In this document: piece after piece, positions 18,401-25,948 of the stretch
Layout: each line of letters starts with the position of its first letter
Position numbering within the stretch: position 1 is the stretch's first letter
Assembly: GCA_002434245.1 (NCBI GenBank)
Contig: DJJR01000068.1
Span: 1-64,000, forward strand
DNA length: 64,000 nucleotides
Source of the DNA: Pelosinus fermentans
GTDB taxonomy: Bacteria > Bacillota > Negativicutes > DSM-13327
Direction: 5' to 3'
Notes under the pieces: model-generated
What the model was told of the DNA's origin: nothing
The model's input: only the letters and a program-made list of their open reading frames with translations
Database searches by the model: none
Program-made: the position numbers and the translations under genes

Positions 18401-19158
18401 TGATTATATTCATGGTCATCTTGCTTTAAAGAGGTATAAAAAATATCAGCTGGTTTCACGCCCCATGATGAGAAGGATTCAACCACACTTGTTTTAAATT
18501 CCCCAAAGGAAAGTTCCTGATCCGAATGCTTATCAACTTGGTTAATAACAAGATAAACCTCTTTGCCGGCTTCTGTCAGTTCCTTTGTAAACATAAAATT
18601 CAATTCGGATTGAACATGATTATAATCCATTACATAAAAAATCAAATCAGCAAGGTGAATGGCAGATTCCGTGGCAATACGATGGGCATCATCTGCAGAA
18701 TCAATGCCGGGAGTATCCATAATAACGGTATGACTTGGCAGTTGGGAATCCGAATGGCTAATTTCAATTGACTGGATTTGATCCCCATCCTTGCAATAGT
18801 TTTTTACCATTTTATAATCATAAGGAGCGAGATATAAACGAGGTTTTTCGTTTTTAAAAAATACCTTTACATATTCTTCTCCCGCTTTGACTTTTACAAG
18901 ATTGGCACTGGTTGGAATCGGGCTTGACGGCAGTAAATTTTCCCCCACCAGACGATTTATGATCGTTGATTTTCCTGCAGAAAAATGTCCGCAGAATGCA
19001 ATGGCAAATTCCTCATTTACTAACTTATCAGCTAATTGCTTAACTTTTCCAGCATTTTCTTGATCATTGTGTTCTACTAAATATTCATAAACCGCTAAAA
19101 GCTTCCCTTTTAATGACTGAATTGTCACTTGATGATTCGCAGTTTGGATCATAAACAA
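15493..19158 (-). CDS. Two-headed (tandem) dynamin-family GTPase, DynA-like
   Basis: This 1221-residue protein contains two dynamin units. In the first half, G1 is GHFSAGKS (57-64), G3 DTPGIDS (148-154) and G4 NQVD (206-209). In the second half, G1 GAFSAGKSS is near 647, G3 DTPGADS near 804, and NAIDLAD near 866. Long helical stalk regions follow each head. The length and duplicated layout match Bacillus subtilis DynA (YpbR), a membrane-fusing dynamin that protects membranes and delays phage-induced lysis. No transmembrane helix is obvious, so membrane binding is probably through paddle regions. It stands alone and faces the MoxR-VWA operon. A role in envelope stress or phage tolerance is inferred from the family. 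Confidence 0.9.
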   Translation of the reverse strand: MFMIQTANHQVTIQSLKGKLLAVYEYLVEHNDQENAGKVKQLADKLVNEEFAIAFCGHFSAGKSTIINRLVGENLLPSSPIPTSANLVKVKAGEEYVKVFFKNEKPRLYLAPYDYKMVKNYCKDGDQIQSIEISHSDSQLPSHTVIMDTPGIDSADDAHRIATESAIHLADLIFYVMDYNHVQSELNFMFTKELTEAGKEVYLVINQVDKHSDQELSFGEFKTSVVESFSSWGVKPADIFYTSLKQDDHEYNQFPELQAFLAERLKEKDGLLLQSIFHSLQKIIKDHLDITKKKNDLELEPFKNILNELSAGEQEELADNYNRLSEEKKALGEGPEKAESEFDAEVNKIMANAYLMPFETRALAEGYLESCQGDFKVGWLFTKQKTLAAREERLNLFYHGILEKTKSQIEWHLRDFLLRFLRDKGISNEELLAKIQSFNVHFSKDLLESAVKSGAFLSDTSVINYTDNVATAIKLLAKSSLAELKSKMLNALQERNAALQARITQKSASLERYITALEQVEKYESAESLEQRSLEMLLNRATEIEDDRFHLFDLKEEEFEIVYGETGQAPEVQKKSSLPMNKPIPKEKTPLPANASDRMKQTAEKLKKTAQLVQGLPGFKKLAGELKEKADRLDHKGFTVALFGAFSAGKSSFANALIGERVLPVSPNPMTAAINKIKPVNESYSHGTVLIKLKEERVMLEEVNHALKLFDFHGESLADARTKIEKLNEQLGQQGAAEKTNYAFLQAFTRGYTAFSEQLGTILKKTITEFSDYVAVEEKSCFVEWIDLYYDCPLTRSGITLVDTPGADSINARHTGVAFDFIKNSDAILFVTYYNHAFSKADREFLIQLGRVKDSFQLDKMFFMINAIDLADNEEEKETVTLYVHEQLIKYGVRNPHLYPLSSLQALKEKEERTTLPVSGMPDFEEAFYHFITNDLSNLAARASENELNRVSHLVGKLIDSTKEDAEVKKQKRENMVAQKAGINAILMQQTAQDLKNRLHQETEELVYYIKQRVFLRFTDFFKEAFNPTVLRDDGRNLKKVLQNALEELLEQIGFDFAQEMRATTVRLDRFAERITAEYQRVLVERILEINPDLSFSLFEFENKAQIDFEVAFKDIQYGLFSKAMTYFKNPKSFFEKNESKLMSDEMYRVLSSAADAYLQNEQKRIQTLYGNVIEGELEKLISHMAEQTDEFYLSLLSALDGGVPTEQLIAIQQSLTEFNN

Positions 19159-19275
19159 TTTCCCCTTATAACAAACTCTATAATTCGTTTATTTTACACT
19201 ATATAGTGATGTATAGGCAATGTTATGTTATTACTACATACAGTATCCCTATATTAATTATAAAGACCAAGATAA

Positions 19276-19302
19276 AAGAACCCGCGAATTTCGCGGGTTC
19301 TT
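19276..19302 (-). terminator. Terminator of the TauE/SafE gene
   Basis: AAGAACCCGCGAA and TTCGCGGGTTCTT form a 13-bp perfect stem. On the minus strand it is followed by TTTTATC, as expected for the end of the gene at 19450-20172. Confidence 0.75.
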
Positions 19303-19338
19303 GATGATATATATAACAATGTAAAATTTTCATTCTAT

Positions 19339-19379
19339 CGCCTACGCTAATTGATTTGAATAAACAATTGGCGTAGGCG
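19339..19379. repeat. Second hairpin after TauE/SafE gene
   Basis: CGCCTACGC (19339-19347) pairs with GCGTAGGCG (19371-19379), extended by AATTG/CAATT inside. There is no T tract, so it may be an RNA-stabilising or old mobile-element hairpin. Confidence 0.45.
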
Positions 19380-19449
19380 GCTTGACTATGACCGTTACAT
19401 AACGTTCAATCTCTCTTTACTAAATTATGATCAACAATAATTTAAACTT

Positions 19450-20172
19450 TTATATTATTCCATTAATAATACTAATTACACCACACAAAAAAATAATTGT
19501 TATAGAAATCTTTCGAAAAACACTCATACTAATTTTTACAAAAACTTTTTCTCCTATCCATGCACCAACTAAAACTCCTGGAACAACGTAAATACTCTCT
19601 CTAAGTGTATTGATATCTAATGTTTTCATTAAATACATGGTTATTAGCGTTGCAATATTAGCAAGGCAAAAGTAATGTACTATATTTTTGCGTAAAGTTT
19701 CTTTTTCCTGCTGTTGATTCATAAAAAATAATGCAACAGGAGGGCCGTTGAGACTTGTTGACCCTCCTAGAAAACCGCTTACAATTCCAACAATAACTGC
19801 TGCAAGTCTTATCCTTTTAATTTTAATTACATAATTGCCCGCCATAAACATCGCCATAAGCAAAATCAGAATTCCAACACATATTTTAAAAACAGAAGCA
19901 TCTACTATCTTAAGTAAGTATACACCTGGCAAAATACCAACAAGACTTGCAATAAACATCGGCCATACAAGCTTAGGATCTGATTTTCCTTTTGTTTTAT
20001 ATATAACCCAAAAATTAGATATTAAAGCTCCAAAAACCGTTAATCCCACAACATAACTGGGATTTATAAAAAATAGCAGCAATGGAGCACTTACTGCTGC
20101 AAACCCAAATCCCGTTATCGATTGTATAAATGATGCAAAACAAATAATAAAAAAAATAATAATATAATCCAT
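19450..20172 (-). CDS. TauE/SafE-family anion permease
   Basis: This 240-residue protein has about eight membrane helices and the family's repeated half-motifs: FASFIQSITGFGFAAVSAPLL near the N-terminus and GIVSGFLGGSTSLNGPPVALFFM in the middle. TauE/SafE (TSUP) proteins move sulfite, sulfoacetate or other organic anions, and the substrate here is not evident. A GGAGG site precedes the ATG. It is monocistronic, ended by the hairpin at 19276. Confidence 0.85.
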   Translation of the reverse strand: MDYIIIFFIICFASFIQSITGFGFAAVSAPLLLFFINPSYVVGLTVFGALISNFWVIYKTKGKSDPKLVWPMFIASLVGILPGVYLLKIVDASVFKICVGILILLMAMFMAGNYVIKIKRIRLAAVIVGIVSGFLGGSTSLNGPPVALFFMNQQQEKETLRKNIVHYFCLANIATLITMYLMKTLDINTLRESIYVVPGVLVGAWIGEKVFVKISMSVFRKISITIIFLCGVISIINGII

Positions 20173-20322
20173 GAATTTCTATTCCTCCATCCTCCCAAGT
20201 TTCGAAATGATTACTCTTGTTTGTCGGAGTTCTATGGTAGAAAACCTCACCAAAGCTTATTATAAACCGGCACTACTAGTAATTCAACATCGTAAATTTC
20301 CAGCAAAAATACTCCTTCTTAA

Positions 20323-20349
20323 GGGACACGGGGACAGGTTCTTTGTCCC
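20323..20349. repeat. GGGACA-GGGGACAGG-TTTGTCCC dispersed motif
   Basis: GGGACA and TGTCCC flank GGGGACAGGTTCTT, giving a short imperfect palindrome. This motif type recurs widely in Firmicutes and delta-proteobacteria near IS200/RAYT transposases. It lies in a gene-free strip between TauE/SafE and the cupin gene, with no transposase, and may be an element scar. Confidence 0.45.
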
Positions 20350-20398
20350 ATTTAAAGGTTTTCTGTTCTTGATATTTTCACTTTGTTTCACATAAAAA

Positions 20399-20455
20399 GC
20401 TCCTCCTTGTAGTAAACAGTTTTATTATTTATAACTGTCTACCACAAGGAGGAGC
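20399..20455 (-). terminator. Long terminator hairpin after cupin gene
   Basis: GCTCCTCCTTGT (20399-20410) pairs with ACAAGGAGGAGC (20444-20455), and AACAGTT/AACTGT pairs inside. On the minus strand it is followed by TTTTTATG, ending the nitroreductase-cupin unit. Confidence 0.8.
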
Positions 20456-20465
20456 ATATCAAAAG

Positions 20466-20825
20466 CTATATTTGATTCAGGTTTTCAACGGTTCTCTCAT
20501 TTATTATATTACCAGTATTTAAAGTTGTTTTAGGCTCGATAAGCATCACATGTACTTCTTGGTCTGCCACTGGAAGATGCTCAACTCCTTTTGGAATAAC
20601 AATAAATTCCCCTTCATCCAAGGAAACATCTTTATCCTTAAACTTTATTAACAGTTTCCCTTTTACAACAAGAAATAGTTCATCCTCATCGTCATGGTGA
20701 TGCCAAACAAATTCGCCTTTCAATTTGGCAAGTTTTATATAGGAATCATTTAATTCACCTACAATTTTAGGACTCCAGTGTTCCGCAAAAAGGCTAAATT
20801 TCTCTGAAAGAACAACTTTTTCCAT
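20466..20825 (-). CDS. Cupin-domain protein
   Basis: This 119-residue single-domain beta-barrel has both cupin motifs: WHHHDDEDELFLVVKG (metal ligands His, His, Glu) and FIVIPKGVEHLPVA (His). Such small cupins bind a metal and a sugar or phenolic ligand, and the activity cannot be told from sequence. It lies 16 bp after the nitroreductase gene on the same strand and is probably co-transcribed with it. Confidence 0.85.
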   Translation of the reverse strand: MEKVVLSEKFSLFAEHWSPKIVGELNDSYIKLAKLKGEFVWHHHDDEDELFLVVKGKLLIKFKDKDVSLDEGEFIVIPKGVEHLPVADQEVHVMLIEPKTTLNTGNIINERTVENLNQI

Positions 20826-20841
20826 ATCTCACACTTCCTTA

Positions 20842-21393
20842 TTATATTTTAATTTGCCAGTTCTCATAATGGATTATTTCCTCAAGTTCTTTACGTGGGC
20901 GTGGGGTCGGTTTTTCATCAGTATAGCCAACCGTAATAACACCAACTACATACTTGTCAGAAGGGATATTTAGGATTGGTCTGATTTCCTTTTGGGTAAA
21001 CCAAGCAACCCAGCAAGTACCTAAATCCAGATTGCTGGCTTCAAGTAAAATATGTTCTATTGCAATTGACGTATCTCTTATAATTTGCTTAACTTCTTCT
21101 TGTGTACTATTTTCATCCAAGGTTAAGTGTGTATCATCATTTATTCTGGAACGAATATCTGCAACACAAACAATAAACACTGGAGCAGATAGCATCCATT
21201 TTTGGTTATGAGATACTTCAGCTAGCTTTTGTTTGGTCAATTCAGATTTTACAATGATAAAATGCCATGGTTGTGTATTGCTTCCTGATGGGGCGAGTCT
21301 CGCACTTTCAATTAATTGAAGGATTTTTTCATCCTCTATTGACTTATCAAGATATTTTCTTATACTTCTACGCATTTTAATCTGTTCCATCAT
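20842..21393 (-). CDS. Nitroreductase-family flavoprotein
   Basis: This protein of about 183 residues has the FMN-binding motifs RRSIRKY and ARLAPSGSNTQPWHF at the N-terminus and a CWVAWF segment near 130. That is the pattern of small oxygen-insensitive nitroreductases. The ATG at 21393 is preferred because AAAGGAG lies about 9 nt upstream; an ATG 6 nt earlier is too close. It forms a unit with the following cupin gene. It probably reduces nitro or quinone compounds with NAD(P)H. Confidence 0.87.
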   Translation of the reverse strand: MMEQIKMRRSIRKYLDKSIEDEKILQLIESARLAPSGSNTQPWHFIIVKSELTKQKLAEVSHNQKWMLSAPVFIVCVADIRSRINDDTHLTLDENSTQEEVKQIIRDTSIAIEHILLEASNLDLGTCWVAWFTQKEIRPILNIPSDKYVVGVITVGYTDEKPTPRPRKELEEIIHYENWQIKI

Positions 21394-21468
21394 ACACATT
21401 TACTCCTTTCTATTGCTGCTCTATAGCTCTCCCCAAGGCTAAGACACGAAACTAGACTTTTTATCGGT

Positions 21469-22032
21469 TTAAAAATGTGTCACAAAACCCAATGAAACTC
21501 CATGGGCATTATAGGAAGGGTTATGTCCTCCAATACCACCATTCGAAACATGCATTAGCATATACCCAATATTCGCTGAAGAGTTTTCACTGATTTTATA
21601 GATGAATTGAGGCCCGATGCGCCACATGAAATTATAATGTCTTCCGCCAGCCGGAAATGTCTTATCATATAGGATAAATCCGCCGCTCATATCGAGTGCT
21701 GCTGAAAGCTTATGGGAGAGTTCTTTCTCCTTGCGAATCATATAAACAGGCCCGATGCCGACTGCAGAGCTGTCTTGATTTTGTTGCTTATAATCTATAC
21801 TTCCATACGGCCGTGTGATTGTAATACCTCTATATACAGACTTATTATTTTTTTCGGAAATTTTCTTGAGTATATGTAGTGAAACCGTATCAATATCGCG
21901 GTTGCTGGTAAATGGAGTTAAGTAGTCCCAATCCAGTTCAAGCTTGGAACCGTCCGCATAACAGTATGACATTCCCGGCATGAAAATCAGCAAAAAGTTA
22001 ATGACAATGACTAAACAAATGAATCTACGCAC
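21469..22032 (-). CDS. PagL-like lipid A 3-O-deacylase
   Basis: This 187-residue protein has a signal peptide (about 1-26) and an outer-membrane beta-barrel pattern ending in Phe. Near the end, HVSNGG (His161, Ser163) matches the PagL/acyloxyacyl hydrolase active-site motif. The position of the catalytic Glu, 14 residues after the His, is Asn175 here, so the enzyme may use another acid or be inactive. PagL removes an acyl chain from lipid A in the outer membrane. Its presence is strong evidence for a diderm cell. A putative 24-codon frame lies just upstream on the same strand. Confidence 0.78.
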   Translation of the reverse strand: MRRFICLVIVINFLLIFMPGMSYCYADGSKLELDWDYLTPFTSNRDIDTVSLHILKKISEKNNKSVYRGITITRPYGSIDYKQQNQDSSAVGIGPVYMIRKEKELSHKLSAALDMSGGFILYDKTFPAGGRHYNFMWRIGPQFIYKISENSSANIGYMLMHVSNGGIGGHNPSYNAHGVSLGFVTHF

Positions 22033-22080
22033 AATACCGACGCTCCCTGTATAATTTTTTTATTATTAACCCTATTGTTA

Positions 22081-22155
22081 TCAATATGCAAAAACAACCA
22101 TCGGAATCTTTAACTCAGGTCTTTTTATCTCATAATTAAATTTGACTACATTCAT
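22081..22155 (-). CDS. Possible 24-residue leader peptide upstream of pagL-like gene
   Basis: An ATG at 22155 follows a perfect AAGGAGG at 8-nt spacing and opens a 24-codon frame beginning MNVVKFNYEIKRPEL and ending in TGA at 22081. The quality of the ribosome site is the main evidence. No homolog is recognised. It lies 48 bp before the pagL-like gene and could be a leader peptide or a small membrane-free protein. Confidence 0.35.
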   Translation of the reverse strand: MNVVKFNYEIKRPELKIPMVVFAY

Positions 22156-22411
22156 CAATATTTCCTCCTTATTAGTTATCGTTTTTACCATTGTTGGTTC
22201 AAACTTCAAATTTATAGCCCATGTAGATACATAAGATATCTGGTAGTAAAATTAATAACTATTTTCATTTTATTTTCCATTTAGATAATAAATTCCTGCA
22301 AATTCTCCTTAGAGTTCTTTTGGAATTTTTTAGTTGACTATTTTTAATGATCGGCATTAAAATGTTAAAAACAGGAAGGTAATGGTAAAGATGAAGGCCA
22401 CTAACCATTTT

Positions 22412-22867
22412 CTAAAATCTATAAGGATCTGCCCCTTTCTTTTGAGGCAGATCCTTATAGATTTTAAACTCTCCTGTGTGTTTAATATCAATAAAACATA
22501 CTTTTTCTGCAAACGAAGAGTAAACTTGCCGCACTAATTCCCCCTCCAATTTTAAATTTTTCACAAAACTAGCTGGAACAAAGTTATCCATAATACCGGC
22601 ATTATTAACTAAAATATCCAATGTTCCATAAGTAATAACAGCGGTATCAATTAACGTCTGAATATCTTCCTCTTTTGCAACATCTACCCGTAAAGCAGTA
22701 GCAATTCCGCCGTTTGATTCAATTTCAGCTACAGTTGCCTTGGCTGCATCTAAGTATATATCAGATACAACCACATTCGCTCCTTCTTTAGCATATAGAA
22801 TTGCTATTTCTTTACCCATTCCAGAGGCAGCCCCTGTTATTGCTGCAACTTTCCCTTCAAGTCTCAT
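22412..22867 (-). pseudogene. Truncated short-chain dehydrogenase
   Basis: The first ~100 residues are a classical SDR start: Rossmann motif TGAASGMGKEIA, VDVAKEEDI and NNAGIMDN. The sequence then switches to an unrelated 51-residue tail, and the catalytic Ser, Tyr and Lys are absent. The last part of the tail is encoded by the terminator hairpin at 22414-22465, so that part is read-through rather than real protein. Usual length is ~250 residues. An internal deletion joining two genes is the simplest explanation, and the enzyme would be inactive. Confidence 0.8.
22414..22465 (-). terminator. Perfect 20-bp hairpin at the end of the broken SDR
   Basis: Positions 22414-22433 are exactly complementary to 22446-22465, with a 12-nt loop. 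The core is GATCTGCC/GGCAGATC. It is a strong terminator and overlaps the end of the fused reading frame. Confidence 0.8.
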
Positions 22868-22985
22868 TATAATCCCCTCCTGTTTTTATGAAAGCATCCC
22901 TGCAAAGGTCTATCAGTGAAGCCAGTACCAAAAATATAGTTACACCTGCAATAATAACAACGAAGGCTTGATCAAAAGTCCTTTA

Positions 22986-23180
22986 TTATAATGCCTCAAT
23001 ATCCTTTATCAGCATTTCAACATTTTTCTTGTTCGTAGCCCAGCTGGTGCAAAATCTTACAGCACTGTGTGCAGCATCGGCTTTTTCCCAGACAGAATGA
23101 GAATACTTTTCGCTCAATTTCCTTAACACATCATCCGGCAAAATTGGAAGCTGCTGATTTGTTGTAGAATCATATCGAAA
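22986..23180 (-). pseudogene. C-terminal remnant of low-specificity threonine aldolase
   Basis: About 64 residues on the reverse strand (QQLPILPDDVLRKLSEKYSHSVWEK, then AVRFCTSWAT and NVEMLIKDIEAL before the stop) match the C-terminus of LtaE-type threonine aldolases. The rest of the gene is missing and no start is present. An intact but different threonine aldolase lies at 31881-32915. Confidence 0.75.
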
Positions 23181-23202
23181 AGAAACTAAGGAGGGTTGTT
23201 AT

Positions 23203-23591
23203 ATGCATCTAACGGGGAATACAGTATTAATTTCAGGTGGAGCTTCCGGAATTGGATTCGCTTTAGCCAAAGGATTTTTAAGAAATGGTAACAAGGTAAT
23301 CATTTGTGGCCGCAGACCGGAAAAGCTGATGGAGGATAAAGAGAAATTTCCCGAATTACATACTATCGTTTGCGATATTTGGAGCGCCAGTTGATCATTT
23401 CGCCCAAGCTGTTTTTAAAGGTTTTGAAGCTGAAGAGAAAGAAATCGGCTTCGGATCGAGCCTAAATGTACTCCGTGCCCCGAGAGATATGTTAGATAAA
23501 TCGCACAACAAAATTGGCAATCTTTCAAAAAATAACAAATCAATCGGTAATCTGAAAAGAATTGAACCTCCGTTGTCAGTTAAGAGAATCT
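23203..23591 (+). pseudogene. Internally deleted DltE-like short-chain dehydrogenase
   Basis: A strong AAGGAGGG site precedes an ATG. The first ~57 residues match DltE-type SDRs (TVLISGGASGIGFALAKGF, VIICGRRPEKL). The frame then stops at 23394. In the next frame, from about 23379, the family's C-terminus continues: GAPVDHFAQAVFKGFEAEE and GFGSSLNVLRAPRDML. About 130 residues, including the active site, have been deleted with a change of frame. The gene is dead although its promoter-proximal part looks healthy. Confidence 0.8.
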
Positions 23592-23603
23592 GACAATGGA
23601 GGT
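23565..23603 (+). terminator. Terminator after the broken DltE-like gene
   Basis: AACCTCC-GTTGTCAG pairs with CTGACAAT-GGAGGTT around a 10-nt loop and is followed by TTTAATAA on the plus strand. Confidence 0.7.
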
Positions 23604-23665
23604 TTTAATAATCCTGTACCGCTTAAATAAGCAATGCAGGATCTATACTGTTTTTTATTAAGAAA

Positions 23666-24046
23666 TCACCAATCTTCTTGATATTCCGCTCTCTTACTTC
23701 GGGGAAGGGATTTATATACTAATTCATAAGAATGATCGATTAAGCCTCTTATTTCGCGTTCTGGAATACTACCATCAAGCAGTAACGTATTCCAATGACG
23801 CTTATTCAAATGGTATCCAGGTATGATGCTTGGATATTGCTGTCTTAATACTTCAGAATAGTAAGGATCACATTTCAACGAAAGATTACACTGACCATTT
23901 CTGCGTGATAATAGCGCAAATATCTTGGATGCTACCTTCATAACAATGATATCGGGACCAAAAGGGTAATCCTCAATTGATCCAGGCTTCGTTAGGCAGT
24001 ATAAAAATAGATCTTTCGAATTCATAGTAAGTTTCTTTTCTTCCAT
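23666..24046 (-). CDS. MmcQ/YjbR family protein
   Basis: This 126-residue protein matches the YjbR/MmcQ (DUF419) fold: YPFGPDIIVMKVASKIFALLSRR, then NLSLKCDP, GYHLNKRHWNTL and a C-terminal SYELVYKSLPR. These proteins have a CyaY-like fold and are proposed to bind DNA, but the role is unclear. An ATG at 24046 with CAGGAG upstream is chosen over a TTG three codons earlier. It starts 15 bp after the amidohydrolase gene and probably shares its transcript. Confidence 0.87.
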   Translation of the reverse strand: MEEKKLTMNSKDLFLYCLTKPGSIEDYPFGPDIIVMKVASKIFALLSRRNGQCNLSLKCDPYYSEVLRQQYPSIIPGYHLNKRHWNTLLLDGSIPEREIRGLIDHSYELVYKSLPRSKRAEYQEDW

Positions 24047-24061
24047 GCTATACAACTCCTG

Positions 24062-24874
24062 TCAAAGACCAAGATCATAAATCCTGTTGGCATTATCAAA
24101 AAACACTTTGTCATGATGCTTTGCGGGAATAATATGTTCAACAAACTCAATATAATTGGAGATGTTAGCCAAGGGCCAATCTGTTCCATACAACAGGCGC
24201 TCATAGTTATCCAGGTATTCCAGCCATACTTTTATGAAGTTGATATAGCCCTTCTTTCTTTCAAAAAAATCCGGCATACTATCAATCCGGCCTTCCAAGA
24301 TTCCTGAAAGGTCGGCAGCTACATTTTCATTTTTCTCAATAACTGCAATAGCGTCTACTAACCATGGATTACCAATATGACACATGACAAACTGAACCTG
24401 GGGATAGCGCACCGCTACCTCATCCAAGGTCAAAGGATGACTGTATTTCAACAGGCCATTGCTGGAAGCTGTCAAGCCAGTATGAATAGCCACTGGTTTT
24501 TTATATTGCATTGCCAGCTGATAAAACGGGTCAACCACCGAATCGTAAACATAAAAATGATTGTAGCCCGGATATAACTTAATACCGACACAATTCTTTC
24601 TTTGCAGATGTTTCTCTACTAAGTAAGCCTGCTGCACCACCTCATCCACGTTAAAGCAGGTGCTATCCAGCCCGATGCAATAGCTAAGATAGTCAGGGTA
24701 CTCGTGTTCACTGAGCTCCAGTCCCCGGTTGCCCATAACCACACCATGAACGATGTTATGCGCTGCATATTGCTCTTTCAGATGCGCACCAGTATTTTTA
24801 TGGCCCGCCAATTCTGCAATCTGGTCAAAGTAAGGCTCCCGGCAAAAATGGATGTGGGCATCAATAATCTTCAT
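24062..24874 (-). CDS. Amidohydrolase-2 family metal-dependent hydrolase
   Basis: This 270-residue TIM-barrel protein has the expected ligands: DAHIHF (first HxH), GIKLYPGYN, PVAIHTG (His), FVMCHIGNPW (His) and LLYGTDWPL (Asp). The family includes 2-pyrone-4,6-dicarboxylate lactonase and ACMSD-type decarboxylases. No pathway partner lies nearby, so the substrate is open. A YjbR gene follows in the same direction. Confidence 0.85.
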   Translation of the reverse strand: MKIIDAHIHFCREPYFDQIAELAGHKNTGAHLKEQYAAHNIVHGVVMGNRGLELSEHEYPDYLSYCIGLDSTCFNVDEVVQQAYLVEKHLQRKNCVGIKLYPGYNHFYVYDSVVDPFYQLAMQYKKPVAIHTGLTASSNGLLKYSHPLTLDEVAVRYPQVQFVMCHIGNPWLVDAIAVIEKNENVAADLSGILEGRIDSMPDFFERKKGYINFIKVWLEYLDNYERLLYGTDWPLANISNYIEFVEHIIPAKHHDKVFFDNANRIYDLGL

Positions 24875-25151
24875 TGGGCATTAGTCCTTCCTCAAATGTT
24901 TTCTTATGCGTGTATTCCCAGCCTATATTATCTGCAAACTATTTTTTTCGAGGGTAACGCATATATACTTTTATCATATCATTGTATACCACTAATGAGA
25001 AGTAATATCAAATAGTTTTTTTGCCAATACATTGCTTTTTCTGCCCTTTGTTACTGCATTTACAGATTAGAGCCAGGGACATCCTGCCTTCTTCTCTTTC
25101 TGCTTCGAAAGGGTAACTTAATACATATAAAGCCAAAATTTAACCATCAAA

Positions 25152-25739
25152 TTATCTCTCTGCATTAATGCCTTCAAAAGCATATTTTATCAAAACTTCT
25201 ATAAAAGATTCATCTAACTTATCACCTGTTACTAATAATCGATAAAAAAGCGGACCATAAATTAAGTCAATGCTTAATTCAATATCCAAGTCTTTCCTTA
25301 ACTCTCCTCTGTTTACCCCTCTTTCTAAAATGCGTCGTGATTCAAGCCGTCGAGGGTTAAAATATCTTGCTCGATATTCCTCCGCCAGTTTTACATCAAA
25401 TTGCCCTTCTGCAATTAGCTCATTGATTACCCTACCTTCCCGGCTAATCAAAAACCTGGCTAAATTGGTAACCTGAATGATTATATCATTGATAACCGAG
25501 CCTGTATCCGGCACCGGAAGTCTAGACATAGCAGCAGATAGAAAGCTGTCCATAACAACCGCAGCTTTGTTTGGCCACCATTTATAAATCGTCGCTTTAC
25601 TAACCTTAGCTCGTTCAGCAATTTTTTCAACAGTTACAGCCCCAAAACCATTCTCCAACAACAAATCATAGGAAGCAGCAAGAATGGATTTTTCCGTCTC
25701 GGCGTTACGTGGACGTCCTCTTTTCTTTTCCAAGAACAT
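25152..25739 (-). CDS. TetR-family repressor
   Basis: This 195-residue protein has an N-terminal TetR HTH: RGRPRNAETEKSILAASYDL, then GAVTVEKIAERAKVSKATIYKWWPNKAAVV. The C-terminal ligand domain is of the AcrR/TetR_C type. It is divergent from an MFS exporter gene, and two near-identical palindromes lie between them (25829-25842, 25865-25878). It very likely represses itself and the exporter until a toxic or signal compound binds. Confidence 0.92.
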   Translation of the reverse strand: MFLEKKRGRPRNAETEKSILAASYDLLLENGFGAVTVEKIAERAKVSKATIYKWWPNKAAVVMDSFLSAAMSRLPVPDTGSVINDIIIQVTNLARFLISREGRVINELIAEGQFDVKLAEEYRARYFNPRRLESRRILERGVNRGELRKDLDIELSIDLIYGPLFYRLLVTGDKLDESFIEVLIKYAFEGINAER

Positions 25740-25820
25740 ACCTCCCTGCGTATTTTTGTATCCATTAAAACTATACGTACATTATACTAAATATTTTCTC
25801 GCAAGAAAAGAAAATAGTTC

Positions 25821-25886
25821 TTTACAATACTGAACGTTCAGTTTATAATTAAATCATCAACTAAACTAAACGTTCAGTATTGTAAA
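25821..25886. promoter_or_regulatory. Twin TetR operators
   Basis: ACTGAACGTTCAGT (25829-25842) is a perfect 14-bp palindrome. ACTAAACGTTCAGT (25865-25878) is its copy with one change. The whole region is also an 18-bp perfect inverted repeat, 25821-25838 against 25869-25886. The GAACGTTC core and spacing fit two TetR dimers covering the divergent promoters. Confidence 0.85.
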
Positions 25887-25948
25887 AATGAATGCAAACT
25901 ATAATACAAACGTAAAAGAAGCTATTAAACTAAGGAAGGGATTATCAA

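Noticed and set aside
20171..20395. 74-codon plus-strand frame
   Set aside because: It covers the dispersed GGGACA motif and terminator-side DNA, with no family resemblance or ribosome site.
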